Assembly (NCBI GenBank): GCA_014730055.1
Contig: WJIV01000177.1
Location: 1-30,012, forward strand
Reading direction: 5' to 3'
Origin: Candidatus Bathyarchaeota archaeon
GTDB lineage: Archaea > Thermoproteota > Bathyarchaeia > TCS64
DNA: 30,012 nt
Part shown: piece after piece, positions 22,950-30,012 of the stretch
Layout of the letters: the number at the start of each line of letters is the position of its first letter
Numbering within the stretch: the stretch's first letter is position 1
Position numbers and translations under genes: made by a program
Notes under the pieces: model-generated
What the model was told of the DNA's origin: nothing
Seen by the model: only the letters and a program-made list of their open reading frames with translations
Database searches by the model: none

Positions 22950-23936
22950 ATGACTAACGTGAACACTATGAGCAGCGGCATGTGGGCAGAAAAATACAGA
23001 CCAGAAACCCTCGATGATATGATAAACCAGAAGGAAATCGTCTCCAGACTCAAAACTTTTGTACAGGAAAAAAATCTACCTCACCTTCTTTTAGTGGGCC
23101 CCGCTGGAGTTGGCAAAACTACAAGTATTCTAGCACTTGCTAGAGACCTATATGGACCAGGTTACAGGAATTTCATCCTTGAGTTAAATGCTAGTGATGA
23201 ACGTGGTATAAATGTAATAAGAGAGAAAGTCAAGAATTTCGCTCGTACCGCTGCTATTGCATCTCCAGTAAGCTTCAAAATTCTAATCATGGATGAGGCA
23301 GACCATCTTACTAGTGATGCCCAGCACGCATTACGCAGAACAATGGAGATTTACACAAGGACCTGCCGGTTCTGTCTAATCGGGAATTATAGCGAGAATA
23401 TAATTGACCCAATTCAGAGCCGATGCAGTGTTCTAAGATACCCTCCCCTAGAAGAATCCGATACCAAGAGATATCTAAGAAACATTGCAGACAAAGAAGG
23501 TCTGCAACTTCTGGAAGAGGGCTTAGATGCCTTATATCAGGCAAGTGGAGGAGACCTGAGGAAAGCTACAAATCTTCTTCAAGCTACATCTGCTAACGGT
23601 AAGGTTGTTGATGACACATCAGTGTACAATATCCTTGGGAATGTTAGTCCCGATAAAGTAAGATCAATGATACAATTAGCTCTAGATGGCAACTTCCTAC
23701 AATCAAGAGAAGCGCTTAGAGAACTTTTAATAGATCGTGGGTTAGCCCCAGAAGATATTGTTAGAATAGTATACCGTGAAATCATGCGAAACACAACCCT
23801 TAGTGAAAAAGTAAAAGTCAGTCTTAGCGATGTAATTGGTGAGATCGATTACAGGCTAACACAAGGTTCTAGGGCCGAGATCCAGCTGGCTACTTTACTA
23901 GGCCACCTATCCGTAGTTGGTGAAGAAACAAGGTGA
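22950..23936 (+). CDS. rfcS: Replication factor C small subunit
   Basis: A 328-residue AAA+ clamp-loader subunit that loads PCNA on primed DNA with ATP. RFC boxes are in order: WAEKYRP near residue 12; Walker A GPAGVGKT (50-57); LNASDERG around 80-87; the DEAD Walker B (116-119); and SRC (158-160), the trans-acting arginine finger motif. Length is typical of archaeal RFC small subunits. A TATA-like GGAAATAAAAACC is about 22 bases before ATG 22950, so the mRNA is probably leaderless; ATGs at 22968 and 22980 are less likely. Its last four bases overlap the start of rfcL (GTGA), the usual rfcS-rfcL pair. Confidence 0.96.
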   Translation: MTNVNTMSSGMWAEKYRPETLDDMINQKEIVSRLKTFVQEKNLPHLLLVGPAGVGKTTSILALARDLYGPGYRNFILELNASDERGINVIREKVKNFARTAAIASPVSFKILIMDEADHLTSDAQHALRRTMEIYTRTCRFCLIGNYSENIIDPIQSRCSVLRYPPLEESDTKRYLRNIADKEGLQLLEEGLDALYQASGGDLRKATNLLQATSANGKVVDDTSVYNILGNVSPDKVRSMIQLALDGNFLQSREALRELLIDRGLAPEDIVRIVYREIMRNTTLSEKVKVSLSDVIGEIDYRLTQGSRAEIQLATLLGHLSVVGEETR

Positions 23937-25528
23937 CCCAGAACCAGCCATGGACGCACCAGTATAGACCCTCGAAGAGAGAGGATTTCGTTGGAAACCG
24001 TGAGGCTGTATCCGAGATAGAAAAATGGCTGAAAAAGTGGAGAAAGAAACCTCCTAAGAAAAAAGCATTATTTCTATACGGTCCTCCAGGTATAGGAAAG
24101 ACCTCGATAGCGGAAGTAATTGCAAGAGAATATGGCTTTGAACTAATCGAAGTAAATGCTAGCGATAAGAGAAACAAGGGAACCTTAGAAGAGGACCTAG
24201 GGAAGACTTGTAAACAGAATGTTACTCTATTTGGGAATAAGCGTCTTATTCTCGTTGATGAAATGGATGGGTTAAGTGGGTCTCAGGACAGAGGAGGTAT
24301 CTCTGCCATATCCAAAATTATTGAGGAAAGCACTTCTCCTATGATTCTTGTAGCCAATACTATAGAAGAAAATATGGAAAGCCGTTTTAGAACTATATTA
24401 AAAAAGTCAAAAAGTGTCGAGTTCAAACCATTAAAGCACCGAGATGTGATGGAAAGACTCCATAGAATTGCAGAGGATCAGGATATAGATGTAAGCCAAG
24501 AAGTATTACAGGAGATAGCTTTAAAGAGCGAAGGGGATCTACGCTCGGCGATTAATGACCTTGAGATGGTCTGCCGTGGTAAGGAGATTATTAGGCTAGA
24601 TGACATTCATGTACTGAAGAAACGTGATAAACTAGATTATACTCCTAACATTCTGAATAAAATATTCACATCTGACGGCCTATGGGAAGCAAGGCAGACT
24701 GTAAACCAGAGCATGATCAGCTACGATGATCTATATGACTGGATATATGAAAACCTGCCAATTGTACTTGATGATCCAAATGAAAGACTCGAAGCTTTGG
24801 ACAAGCTCTCGAAGGCAGATATTTATCAAAATAGAGCTAGGGCAGGAGATTGGAGGCTCCTTAAATACTTCTTTGATCTCATGACGGGGGGAATTGCCTT
24901 CTGTAGACATAGATCTAAAGGAGAAGGGTATAAAGAGCAGCTGAATCAAGCAATACAGAGTGTTGGGTTGGAACCCCATGCAATATCTACAAACGAATTG
25001 CCTGAAGGTATACAGATAAAACCTAATAGATGGTTGGGAAAAGAGAAATGGAGCCAGTTAAATAAAAATCTTAGAGGTATCGGAGCCAATTGGGTATATG
25101 GCAAAAACGTATGGGTGCTTCCATACTATAGAGAACCACAGACTAAGTGGAGGTATATCTTCACCTACCATAAGAGGCGAAGACTGGACAGTGTTGCCAG
25201 AAATCTCGCCAGAAAATGCCATACTTCTACTGATGAGGTAAAAAAGGACATCCTCCCTCTAATTCAGATAATGATTAGAAATGACAAGGAGATTTACAAT
25301 GAACTATCAAACTGGTTGCTTGATATTCAAACAAATAAACTTGATTACCTAAGATTTATGTCATTTGACAAAAGTCCCCGTGATTATGTAAACCTTGAAA
25401 GCTACTCCAAATTCAAACAAAGAGAGATAGAAAAGATGATGGAGCAAGCTACAGAACAGAGAGAGACCGATATATCAAACATAGAAAAATGGCTTCAGGA
25501 AGAGAAAAAACAAGCAACCTGGAACTGA
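23933..25528 (+). CDS. rfcL: Replication factor C large subunit
   Basis: A 531-residue clamp-loader large subunit. It opens with WTHQYRPSK and has Walker A GPPGIGKTS (50-58), the NASDKRN segment (about 76-82) and Walker B VDEMDGL (108-114). The long C-terminal half carries the RFC collar helices and ends in a charged stretch (IEKWLQEEKKQ). There is no clear PIP box at the C-terminus. The start is GTG at 23933, overlapping the rfcS stop by four bases (GTGA), so the two are translationally coupled. With RfcS it forms the archaeal RFC complex. Confidence 0.95.
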   Translation: MTQNQPWTHQYRPSKREDFVGNREAVSEIEKWLKKWRKKPPKKKALFLYGPPGIGKTSIAEVIAREYGFELIEVNASDKRNKGTLEEDLGKTCKQNVTLFGNKRLILVDEMDGLSGSQDRGGISAISKIIEESTSPMILVANTIEENMESRFRTILKKSKSVEFKPLKHRDVMERLHRIAEDQDIDVSQEVLQEIALKSEGDLRSAINDLEMVCRGKEIIRLDDIHVLKKRDKLDYTPNILNKIFTSDGLWEARQTVNQSMISYDDLYDWIYENLPIVLDDPNERLEALDKLSKADIYQNRARAGDWRLLKYFFDLMTGGIAFCRHRSKGEGYKEQLNQAIQSVGLEPHAISTNELPEGIQIKPNRWLGKEKWSQLNKNLRGIGANWVYGKNVWVLPYYREPQTKWRYIFTYHKRRRLDSVARNLARKCHTSTDEVKKDILPLIQIMIRNDKEIYNELSNWLLDIQTNKLDYLRFMSFDKSPRDYVNLESYSKFKQREIEKMMEQATEQRETDISNIEKWLQEEKKQATWN

Positions 25529-25575
25529 TCATCAAAGAGTTATATCTAAGACCACCCAACCTCTAAAGGAAAGAT

Positions 25576-26625
25576 ATGAAATTCAATAGTCTATCAAGAG
25601 TAAGAATAGCCTCACTCCCAACCCCAATCCAACCCCTGCCAAAACTAACAAAGGAACTAGGCGGACCAAAATTATGGATTAAACGTGACGATCTCACTGG
25701 TCTAGCTTTTGGAGGAAACAAAGCAAGAAAGCTTGAATACCTAATGGCCGATGCTTTAAACAAGAAAGCTGATTATATCGTTACTGGCGCGGGGTTTCAT
25801 AGTAATTGGTGCACTCAGACAGTTGCTGCAGCAAAGAAACTTGGAATGAATATCAAACTAGTAAAATCTGGACCAGAGAACGGGTATGATGCAAAAGAAT
25901 GGGATGGTAATCATTTGTTACACCATCTGATGGGTGCTGATATTAAAGTTGTAAAGCCTGAGGACTTTATGCCTTCAATAGAAAAAGCAATGAATGAATT
26001 GAGAAATAATGGAAATAATCCATATTATATTCCAGTCGGAGGCTCTGTACCCTTAGGAGCAGCAGGTTATCTTAATGCAATGCTTGAGATAACATATCAG
26101 TCTGCTTCAGAGGGGATACAATATGATTACCTAATACACGCTACAGGCTCGGGAGGGACACAAGCGGGTTTGGTTATGGGTGCAAAAGCATTCAATACAA
26201 ACATCAATGTCATAGGTTCAGCTGTTGGCTGGGGTGAAAAGAGAGAACAGGTTGAAAAAGTTAGTAAAATAATCGAAGAATCAATGAAGGAATTCGAATT
26301 AGATTTCAACTACACCTCAAACGATGTAGTTATTTACAATGAATATGTAGGTGGCGGATATGGGCATGTCTCTGAGCAGAAACTTGAGGCTGTAAAAATC
26401 ATGGCTCAGACTGAAGGCATAGTGATTGATCCTGTATACACAGCGACCGCTATGGCTTGCCTAATAGATCTAGTAAGGAAAGGAGAACTAACTAAAGACC
26501 ACAATATTTTATTCCTACATACAGGTGGTGCTGTGGCTCTTTATCCTTATAAAGAACCTATAAAAGCTTACATCCAGGAAAAACAACTACCTTGGGAAAT
26601 CCCAGAATGGGCCCCAAGCCATTAA
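25576..26625 (+). CDS. D-cysteine desulfhydrase / ACC deaminase family PLP enzyme
   Basis: A 349-residue PLP enzyme of fold type II in the D-cysteine desulfhydrase and 1-aminocyclopropane-1-carboxylate deaminase family. The PLP lysine is Lys49 in LAFGGNKARKLEY, matching the family's GGNK motif. Later come the substrate-side TGAGFHSNWC (about 69-79), the phosphate-binding ATGSGGTQAG (about 189-198), and LHTGGAVALYPY near the C-terminus. It probably releases ammonia and a keto acid, with sulfide if the substrate is D-cysteine. ATG 25576 has a nearby GGAAAG site. It follows rfcL by about 47 bases. Substrate choice between D-Cys and ACC-like compounds cannot be made from the sequence. Confidence 0.85.
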   Translation: MKFNSLSRVRIASLPTPIQPLPKLTKELGGPKLWIKRDDLTGLAFGGNKARKLEYLMADALNKKADYIVTGAGFHSNWCTQTVAAAKKLGMNIKLVKSGPENGYDAKEWDGNHLLHHLMGADIKVVKPEDFMPSIEKAMNELRNNGNNPYYIPVGGSVPLGAAGYLNAMLEITYQSASEGIQYDYLIHATGSGGTQAGLVMGAKAFNTNINVIGSAVGWGEKREQVEKVSKIIEESMKEFELDFNYTSNDVVIYNEYVGGGYGHVSEQKLEAVKIMAQTEGIVIDPVYTATAMACLIDLVRKGELTKDHNILFLHTGGAVALYPYKEPIKAYIQEKQLPWEIPEWAPSH

Positions 26626-26663
26626 CCTTCACTTTATTAAATATTACAGGATAAACTATCTAA

Positions 26664-27722
26664 ATGTCCAAACCTGAACTTGAACTGTCCTTGCCTTATA
26701 TCACTGAAGGAATACCTGGTATTGGTGGTGTGATAAAGCAAAAACCAAGCCACTTCATAGTTGAAGAAATTCCACTATATGAACCAGATGGATCTGGGCA
26801 ACATCTCTACGTTAATATAACAAAAACAAATAAGACAACCAGAGAAATTCAGGAGAATTTAGCTGACCTCTTTGAGCTTGCATCGCACCATATAGGAAAG
26901 GCAGGACTTAAGGATAAAAACGCAATAACTACACAAACGTTCAGTATATTGCTACCAAATGAAAACAGATCAATCCCAGAACTAGTAAAACTGATAGAAG
27001 AAACCATTGGAGTTAGGGTTAATTGGGCAAATTACCATAGAAACAAGTTAAGGACAGGTCACTTACTCGGGAACAACTTTAAGATTATTATTGTAAACCT
27101 AGAACACGATTTCAATTATATAAATGAAATAGCTGACAAAATTACAAAGAGAATCCATAGCATAGGCTTGCCAAATTTTTATGGCGAACAGAGGACAGGT
27201 GAAGAAGGAGAGAATGTTATCTCAGGATGGGAAATCCTGACTGGAAAAAAATGGATTTCAAATAAATGGCTAAGAAGATACTTAATCAGCTGTTATCAGA
27301 GCTATCTTTGTAATAGATATTTAGCACTGAGGGTCAAACGTGGTCTATTTAACAGATTACTTATTGGGGATGTAGTTAAAAAACATGATACTGGAGGGAT
27401 TTTTTCAGTTGATGACCTGGAAAATGCACAAAAAAGGTTTGATGCTAAGGAAATAAGCTTTACAGCTCCAATTTACGGATATAAAATGAGAAGTGCACTT
27501 TACGCTTCAAGAAAAATAGAAGATGAAGTATTAGACAAGTCAGCGATATCCATGGAAAATTTAAGAAAGCATAGAGTAACAGGAACCAGAAGGCTCGGCC
27601 GTATCATACCAAATATAACTTTCAGCAATGCAGAAGAGGGCTTAGAACTGAAATTTAAACTACCTAAAGGCTCCTTTGCCACAGTTCTATTACGTGAATA
27701 TATTAAAAATGGTGAGAATTAA
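26664..27722 (+). CDS. truD: tRNA pseudouridine synthase TruD
   Basis: A 352-residue TruD-type pseudouridine synthase, which in archaea modifies tRNA (position 13 and related sites). The catalytic Asp is Asp84 in GLKDKNAITTQ, the strongly conserved motif of the family. Further landmarks are the N-terminal KPSHFIVEEI, the LPNFYGEQR segment (about residues 168-176, family PN(Y/F)FGxQR) and the C-terminal LPKGSFATVLLREY. Length is typical. TATA-like TTTATTAAATATT is about 25-30 bases before ATG 26664, so it is nearly leaderless. It adds to the tRNA-related genes in this window (cca, thpR, tRNA-Pro, TtuA/NcsA). Confidence 0.94.
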   Translation: MSKPELELSLPYITEGIPGIGGVIKQKPSHFIVEEIPLYEPDGSGQHLYVNITKTNKTTREIQENLADLFELASHHIGKAGLKDKNAITTQTFSILLPNENRSIPELVKLIEETIGVRVNWANYHRNKLRTGHLLGNNFKIIIVNLEHDFNYINEIADKITKRIHSIGLPNFYGEQRTGEEGENVISGWEILTGKKWISNKWLRRYLISCYQSYLCNRYLALRVKRGLFNRLLIGDVVKKHDTGGIFSVDDLENAQKRFDAKEISFTAPIYGYKMRSALYASRKIEDEVLDKSAISMENLRKHRVTGTRRLGRIIPNITFSNAEEGLELKFKLPKGSFATVLLREYIKNGEN

Positions 27723-27852
27723 CTACTATATAGTAACCATATTCTATAATACCTTTATAGTGTTAATCAATCGATCTAGATTCAGACTTAATATTATATT
27801 TCAAAACCTCTACTTTCCTTAAACATAACCCACAATATTCATAATTGGAAAA

Positions 27853-28365
27853 ATGAACCAACTCGAAAAGGTAGAAATCATGGATCTTTTAATTAATATC
27901 CTTAAAGACCATGAGAAGTCATTAGATACACTTATCAATAGAATGGAAAACCTATTGTATAAAAATATAAAGAACTCAAAAAAAGGTAAAATCTATTCGC
28001 AAATAATGGTGCTCAATGACTGGGATCAGTTCTGTCAACTTTCACGATCCAGTGAAATGGTTTTTTATAATATAATCGATAAAACTTTTAGCATTGTACT
28101 CAAGGTAAATGATTGCATTTTCGAATATAATGAAAAAATCCCAGAATTTATTCTTGAAGAACCCCAAAGTAAAAAAGTTACAAAACTTAATGACTTTCGG
28201 AAACTTAAACTAAAAAATGGTTTAGAGATACAGCTTAAATTTTTACCGATTGAAAATGATATGAAACGTAAATTTCTATCTAATGATGATTATATTATAA
28301 ATTGGATTTCAACCCAACTGGATATTCCTAAAAAGCTTATTTTTTACGGCCATTTAAAATATTAA
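27853..28365 (+). CDS. Unknown 170-residue protein
   Basis: No family recognised. The first 50 residues form an amphipathic, lysine-rich helical region (LEKVEIMDLLINILKDHE, NRMENLLYKNIK). The remainder seems to be alternating strands and helices with two cysteines (about residues 61 and 93). No signal peptide, membrane segment or obvious catalytic motif is visible. The gene has a poor RBS and an AT-rich upstream region. It converges with the second winged-helix gene, overlapping it by four bases at the stop codons. Codon use is A/T-rich, more than in the housekeeping genes around, which may indicate a lineage-specific gene. Confidence 0.55.
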   Translation: MNQLEKVEIMDLLINILKDHEKSLDTLINRMENLLYKNIKNSKKGKIYSQIMVLNDWDQFCQLSRSSEMVFYNIIDKTFSIVLKVNDCIFEYNEKIPEFILEEPQSKKVTKLNDFRKLKLKNGLEIQLKFLPIENDMKRKFLSNDDYIINWISTQLDIPKKLIFYGHLKY

Positions 28366-28661
28366 TCTACGTCATAGTCTTTAGGACTTTGAATTTCTAC
28401 AAGATCTTTTGCCTTATTATAATACCGTATTACGTTAATTCCTTTTTGAGTTAATTCATAAATCCGTTTTGTACGTTTGTCTTTATCACTTCCATCAAGT
28501 TCTATGATTAATTCTTGATCCGTTAAGGATTCAAGTATTTCTTGGCAGGGTCTCCATGATAAATTAGAACTGTACATTATCTGAGTAGGTTTGTTAGCGC
28601 CATTTTTGATCTCATTTAAAACATCAAGATAAATTTCAAAACGAGATCTCCTTGGACTCAT
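28362..28661 (-). CDS. Winged-helix DNA-binding protein, second paralogue
   Basis: A 99-residue winged-helix protein closely related to that at 22044-22328: 31 of the first 52 aligned residues are identical by my count, including MSxRRSxF, KPTxIMYSxNLSW and SLTxQxLI. Helix-turn-helix at about 10-55, wing (DKDKRTKRIYEL) and a C-terminal helix (INVIRYYNKAK). Ends with an acidic tail. The ATG at 28661 is preceded by GTGAT a few bases away and by a TATA box about 23 bases upstream. It converges with the unknown gene at 27853-28365. It is a likely transcription regulator; the target is unknown. Confidence 0.83.
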   Translation of the reverse strand: MSPRRSRFEIYLDVLNEIKNGANKPTQIMYSSNLSWRPCQEILESLTDQELIIELDGSDKDKRTKRIYELTQKGINVIRYYNKAKDLVEIQSPKDYDVD

Positions 28662-28815
28662 AGATAATCACTTACTTTTTTATATATGTTATTAAGAGTG
28701 TATATAATTATTATGTTTTTAGTTTACCTTAACTGGAATATTTTATATAATTTTTATCATTAGTTTAATTTTACTTTTGTAGCATCAATATTAATATTTT
28801 ATATAAAAAATGGTT
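28662..28815. other. AT-rich spacer
   Basis: A 154-base very AT-rich gap between the winged-helix gene and the zinc-ribbon gene. Apart from the TATA box it shows only A/T-rich low-complexity sequence. I see no RNA gene. Confidence 0.45.
28678..28688 (-). promoter_or_regulatory. TATA box of the second winged-helix gene
   Basis: On the minus strand the stretch reads CATATATAAAA, centred about 23 bases before the ATG at 28661. That distance fits a leaderless or nearly leaderless transcript. Confidence 0.5.
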
Positions 28816-29067
28816 TTAGGGTGATTCTGATTTATCCGCATAGTAATCTGGATCATTTCCTAAATAAATTGGATTCTCTTTCCCACATGCTGAACAGTAT
28901 CTATCTTCATATCTGAGATTAGCGCCGCATTCACAAACTGTCCAAATTTGGGCTCCACAGTTTGGGCAGAATCTTGCTCTGGTTTTCTGATGGGGGCCTT
29001 GATATATAATTGGTCTAATGGCAGTCTTACAGTATGCACAATATCCTTTGGTGATTAAAGACTCCAC
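28816..29067 (-). CDS. Double zinc-ribbon protein
   Basis: An 83-residue protein with four cysteine pairs: Cys10/13 (CAYC), Cys34/37 (CPNC), Cys45/47 (CEC) and Cys58/61 (CSAC). The first and second pairs, and the third and fourth, can form two zinc ribbons of the archaeal type. The start is GTG at 29067; the nearby ATG is in another frame. It begins 30 bases after the end of the TtuA/NcsA-like gene in the same direction, and so probably shares its mRNA. It might serve that enzyme as an adaptor, but could equally be a general nucleic-acid-binding ribbon. No function is established. Confidence 0.72.
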   Translation of the reverse strand: MESLITKGYCAYCKTAIRPIIYQGPHQKTRARFCPNCGAQIWTVCECGANLRYEDRYCSACGKENPIYLGNDPDYYADKSESP

Positions 29068-29097
29068 GACATTAAATTGTATTCTACGGAAAAATAC

Positions 29098-30003
29098 TTA
29101 CTGGTTTCTAGTCAATTCACAGGCACGACAAATTTTTCCTGTAGTAGGGGAATTGCATATCTGACATGTCTTTATAGGTAATTGCTCTTCTTCACCAGTG
29201 TTTAACTTGACACCAGTCTGGTAAACTGCATATTTTGTCCCAGGCCGCTTGACTTCCATTCTATTCAAGAAACCACGTACGTCACTTCTCATAGCCTCTG
29301 AAGCATAGGGGCATGGGATATTCTGAAAGTCTAGTTCATTGATATAAGCATAAAACGTCGTCTCTCTCTCAGGTATCTCACATATGGGTTTAACTCTCCG
29401 CACATAGCTTTCTAATTCTTTTCCACCAGGTTCAAAGGCTTCAATTCTCTGAATATCCCCCCTGAGTATATTAAGTAGAACACTCTGTGCCATATCGTCA
29501 AGATTATGTCCTGTAGCTAACCGATCAGCACCAATATCGATGGCAGATTGGTTCAAGGCTTTTCGACGCAGTACTCCACAATAGCTACAGGTACCTAGTT
29601 CTCGTTCTCTTACTGCTATATCATCCATGGTTTCTCCAAAGAGCTCTTGAAAACTCTTTACATGCATTTCTATATTGATTTTTTTACAGAACTTTCTGGC
29701 TATACCGAGTGCCTCATCTCGATATCCCTCAATCCCCTCATCTATACATATTGCAACTAGCTCCGATTTTGCTTGTTCTTTCTCGATTTCCCATAAAATC
29801 TCCAGGAGGGTTAGGCTATCCTTCCCACCACTAACGCCTACAGCGATCCTATTATCGTATTCGAACATGTTGAACCGATTAATGGTTCTTTTCACTTTCT
29901 CAACAATTGTTTCATTGAAACATTTTGAACATAATCTTTCACCTGAATATGGTCGGAAATATACAGAGGATTTATCCTCACACCGGGTACATAATTCTAC
30001 CAA
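29098..30003 (-). CDS. TtuA/NcsA-family tRNA 2-thiolation enzyme (PP-loop ATPase)
   Basis: A 301-residue tRNA sulfurtransferase that adenylates a uridine and adds sulfur. N-terminal zinc finger: Cys5/8 and Cys25/28. PP-loop: SGGKDS at 58-63. The catalytic and Fe-S cysteines are Cys139/Cys142 (CSYC) and Cys231 (CPYAS), and a C-terminal zinc finger follows (Cys280/283 and Cys292/295). This architecture is shared by TtuA (position 54) and archaeal NcsA/CtuA (wobble U34); I cannot separate them here. The start is TTG at 30003; the frame has a stop at 30010-30012, so there is no alternative upstream in the window. The sulfur-carrier partner (a ubiquitin-like protein) is not in the window. A zinc-ribbon gene follows downstream. 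Confidence 0.9.
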   Translation of the reverse strand: MVELCTRCEDKSSVYFRPYSGERLCSKCFNETIVEKVKRTINRFNMFEYDNRIAVGVSGGKDSLTLLEILWEIEKEQAKSELVAICIDEGIEGYRDEALGIARKFCKKINIEMHVKSFQELFGETMDDIAVRERELGTCSYCGVLRRKALNQSAIDIGADRLATGHNLDDMAQSVLLNILRGDIQRIEAFEPGGKELESYVRRVKPICEIPERETTFYAYINELDFQNIPCPYASEAMRSDVRGFLNRMEVKRPGTKYAVYQTGVKLNTGEEEQLPIKTCQICNSPTTGKICRACELTRNQ

Positions 30004-30012
30004 GGTCTTTCA

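Noticed and set aside
1..30012. CRISPR arrays, insertion sequences, integrases, attachment repeats or prophage genes
   Set aside because: I looked on both strands for spaced direct repeats, transposase or integrase motifs and terminal inverted repeats and found none. Most of the window is well-ordered housekeeping and redox genes.

Overview
The window comes from an archaeon, by its gene content: RFC small and large subunits side by side, a class I CCA-adding enzyme, archaeal TruD, the UPF0200/UPF0201 pair, a COG2112 kinase, a TtuA/NcsA-type tRNA thiolase, tRNA-Pro without an encoded CCA, and TATA boxes about 22-35 bases before starts with several leaderless or nearly leaderless genes. Non-ATG starts are frequent (mostly TTG). 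Base composition looks AT-rich in spacers and about 40% GC in genes (estimated by eye). The phylum cannot be fixed from sequence alone; an anaerobic Asgard- or TACK-like lineage is plausible. I see no insertion sequence, CRISPR array, prophage or rRNA.

Layout. 1-777: an AT-rich stretch with the start of a zinc-ribbon gene running off the left edge and one doubtful small ORF. 778-2072: a purine-type phosphoribosyltransferase, tRNA-Pro(GGG) and a flavodoxin-like protein. 2064-4758 (minus): an RNA-linked operon thpR-cca-COG2112 kinase. 4869-5741: an EamA transporter. 5804-7485: radical SAM activase, UPF0200 kinase-like and UPF0201, all overlapping. 7587-14729: a hydrogenase/Hdr operon. 14881-19912: NADP-type glutamate dehydrogenase, a SagB-type nitroreductase, a ferritin-like protein and NfnAB. 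19981-22885: a membrane hydrolase-HerA ATPase fusion, a winged-helix protein and an unknown gene. 22950-27722: rfcS-rfcL, a PLP enzyme of the D-cysteine desulfhydrase/ACC deaminase family, and truD. 27853-30003: an unknown gene, a second winged-helix paralogue, a zinc ribbon and a TtuA/NcsA-like protein.

The most striking region is 7587-14729. A group 3-type [NiFe] hydrogenase (small and large subunit) is co-transcribed with two different HdrA proteins, each fused at its C-terminus to an MvhD domain, and there is no HdrB, HdrC or free MvhD. The two HdrA copies have lost different iron-sulfur sites, which suggests an obligate HdrA1-HdrA2 heterodimer. Directly downstream lie NADP-type glutamate dehydrogenase and NfnAB, so the whole 12 kb looks like a block linking H2, ferredoxin, NADP(H) and glutamate. 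A 76-codon ORF of unknown function leads the operon from a probable leaderless start.

The second candidate for something new is the 635-residue protein at 19981-21888, which joins a YdjM-like membrane metal-hydrolase domain to a HerA/FtsK-type ATPase with non-standard Walker residues.
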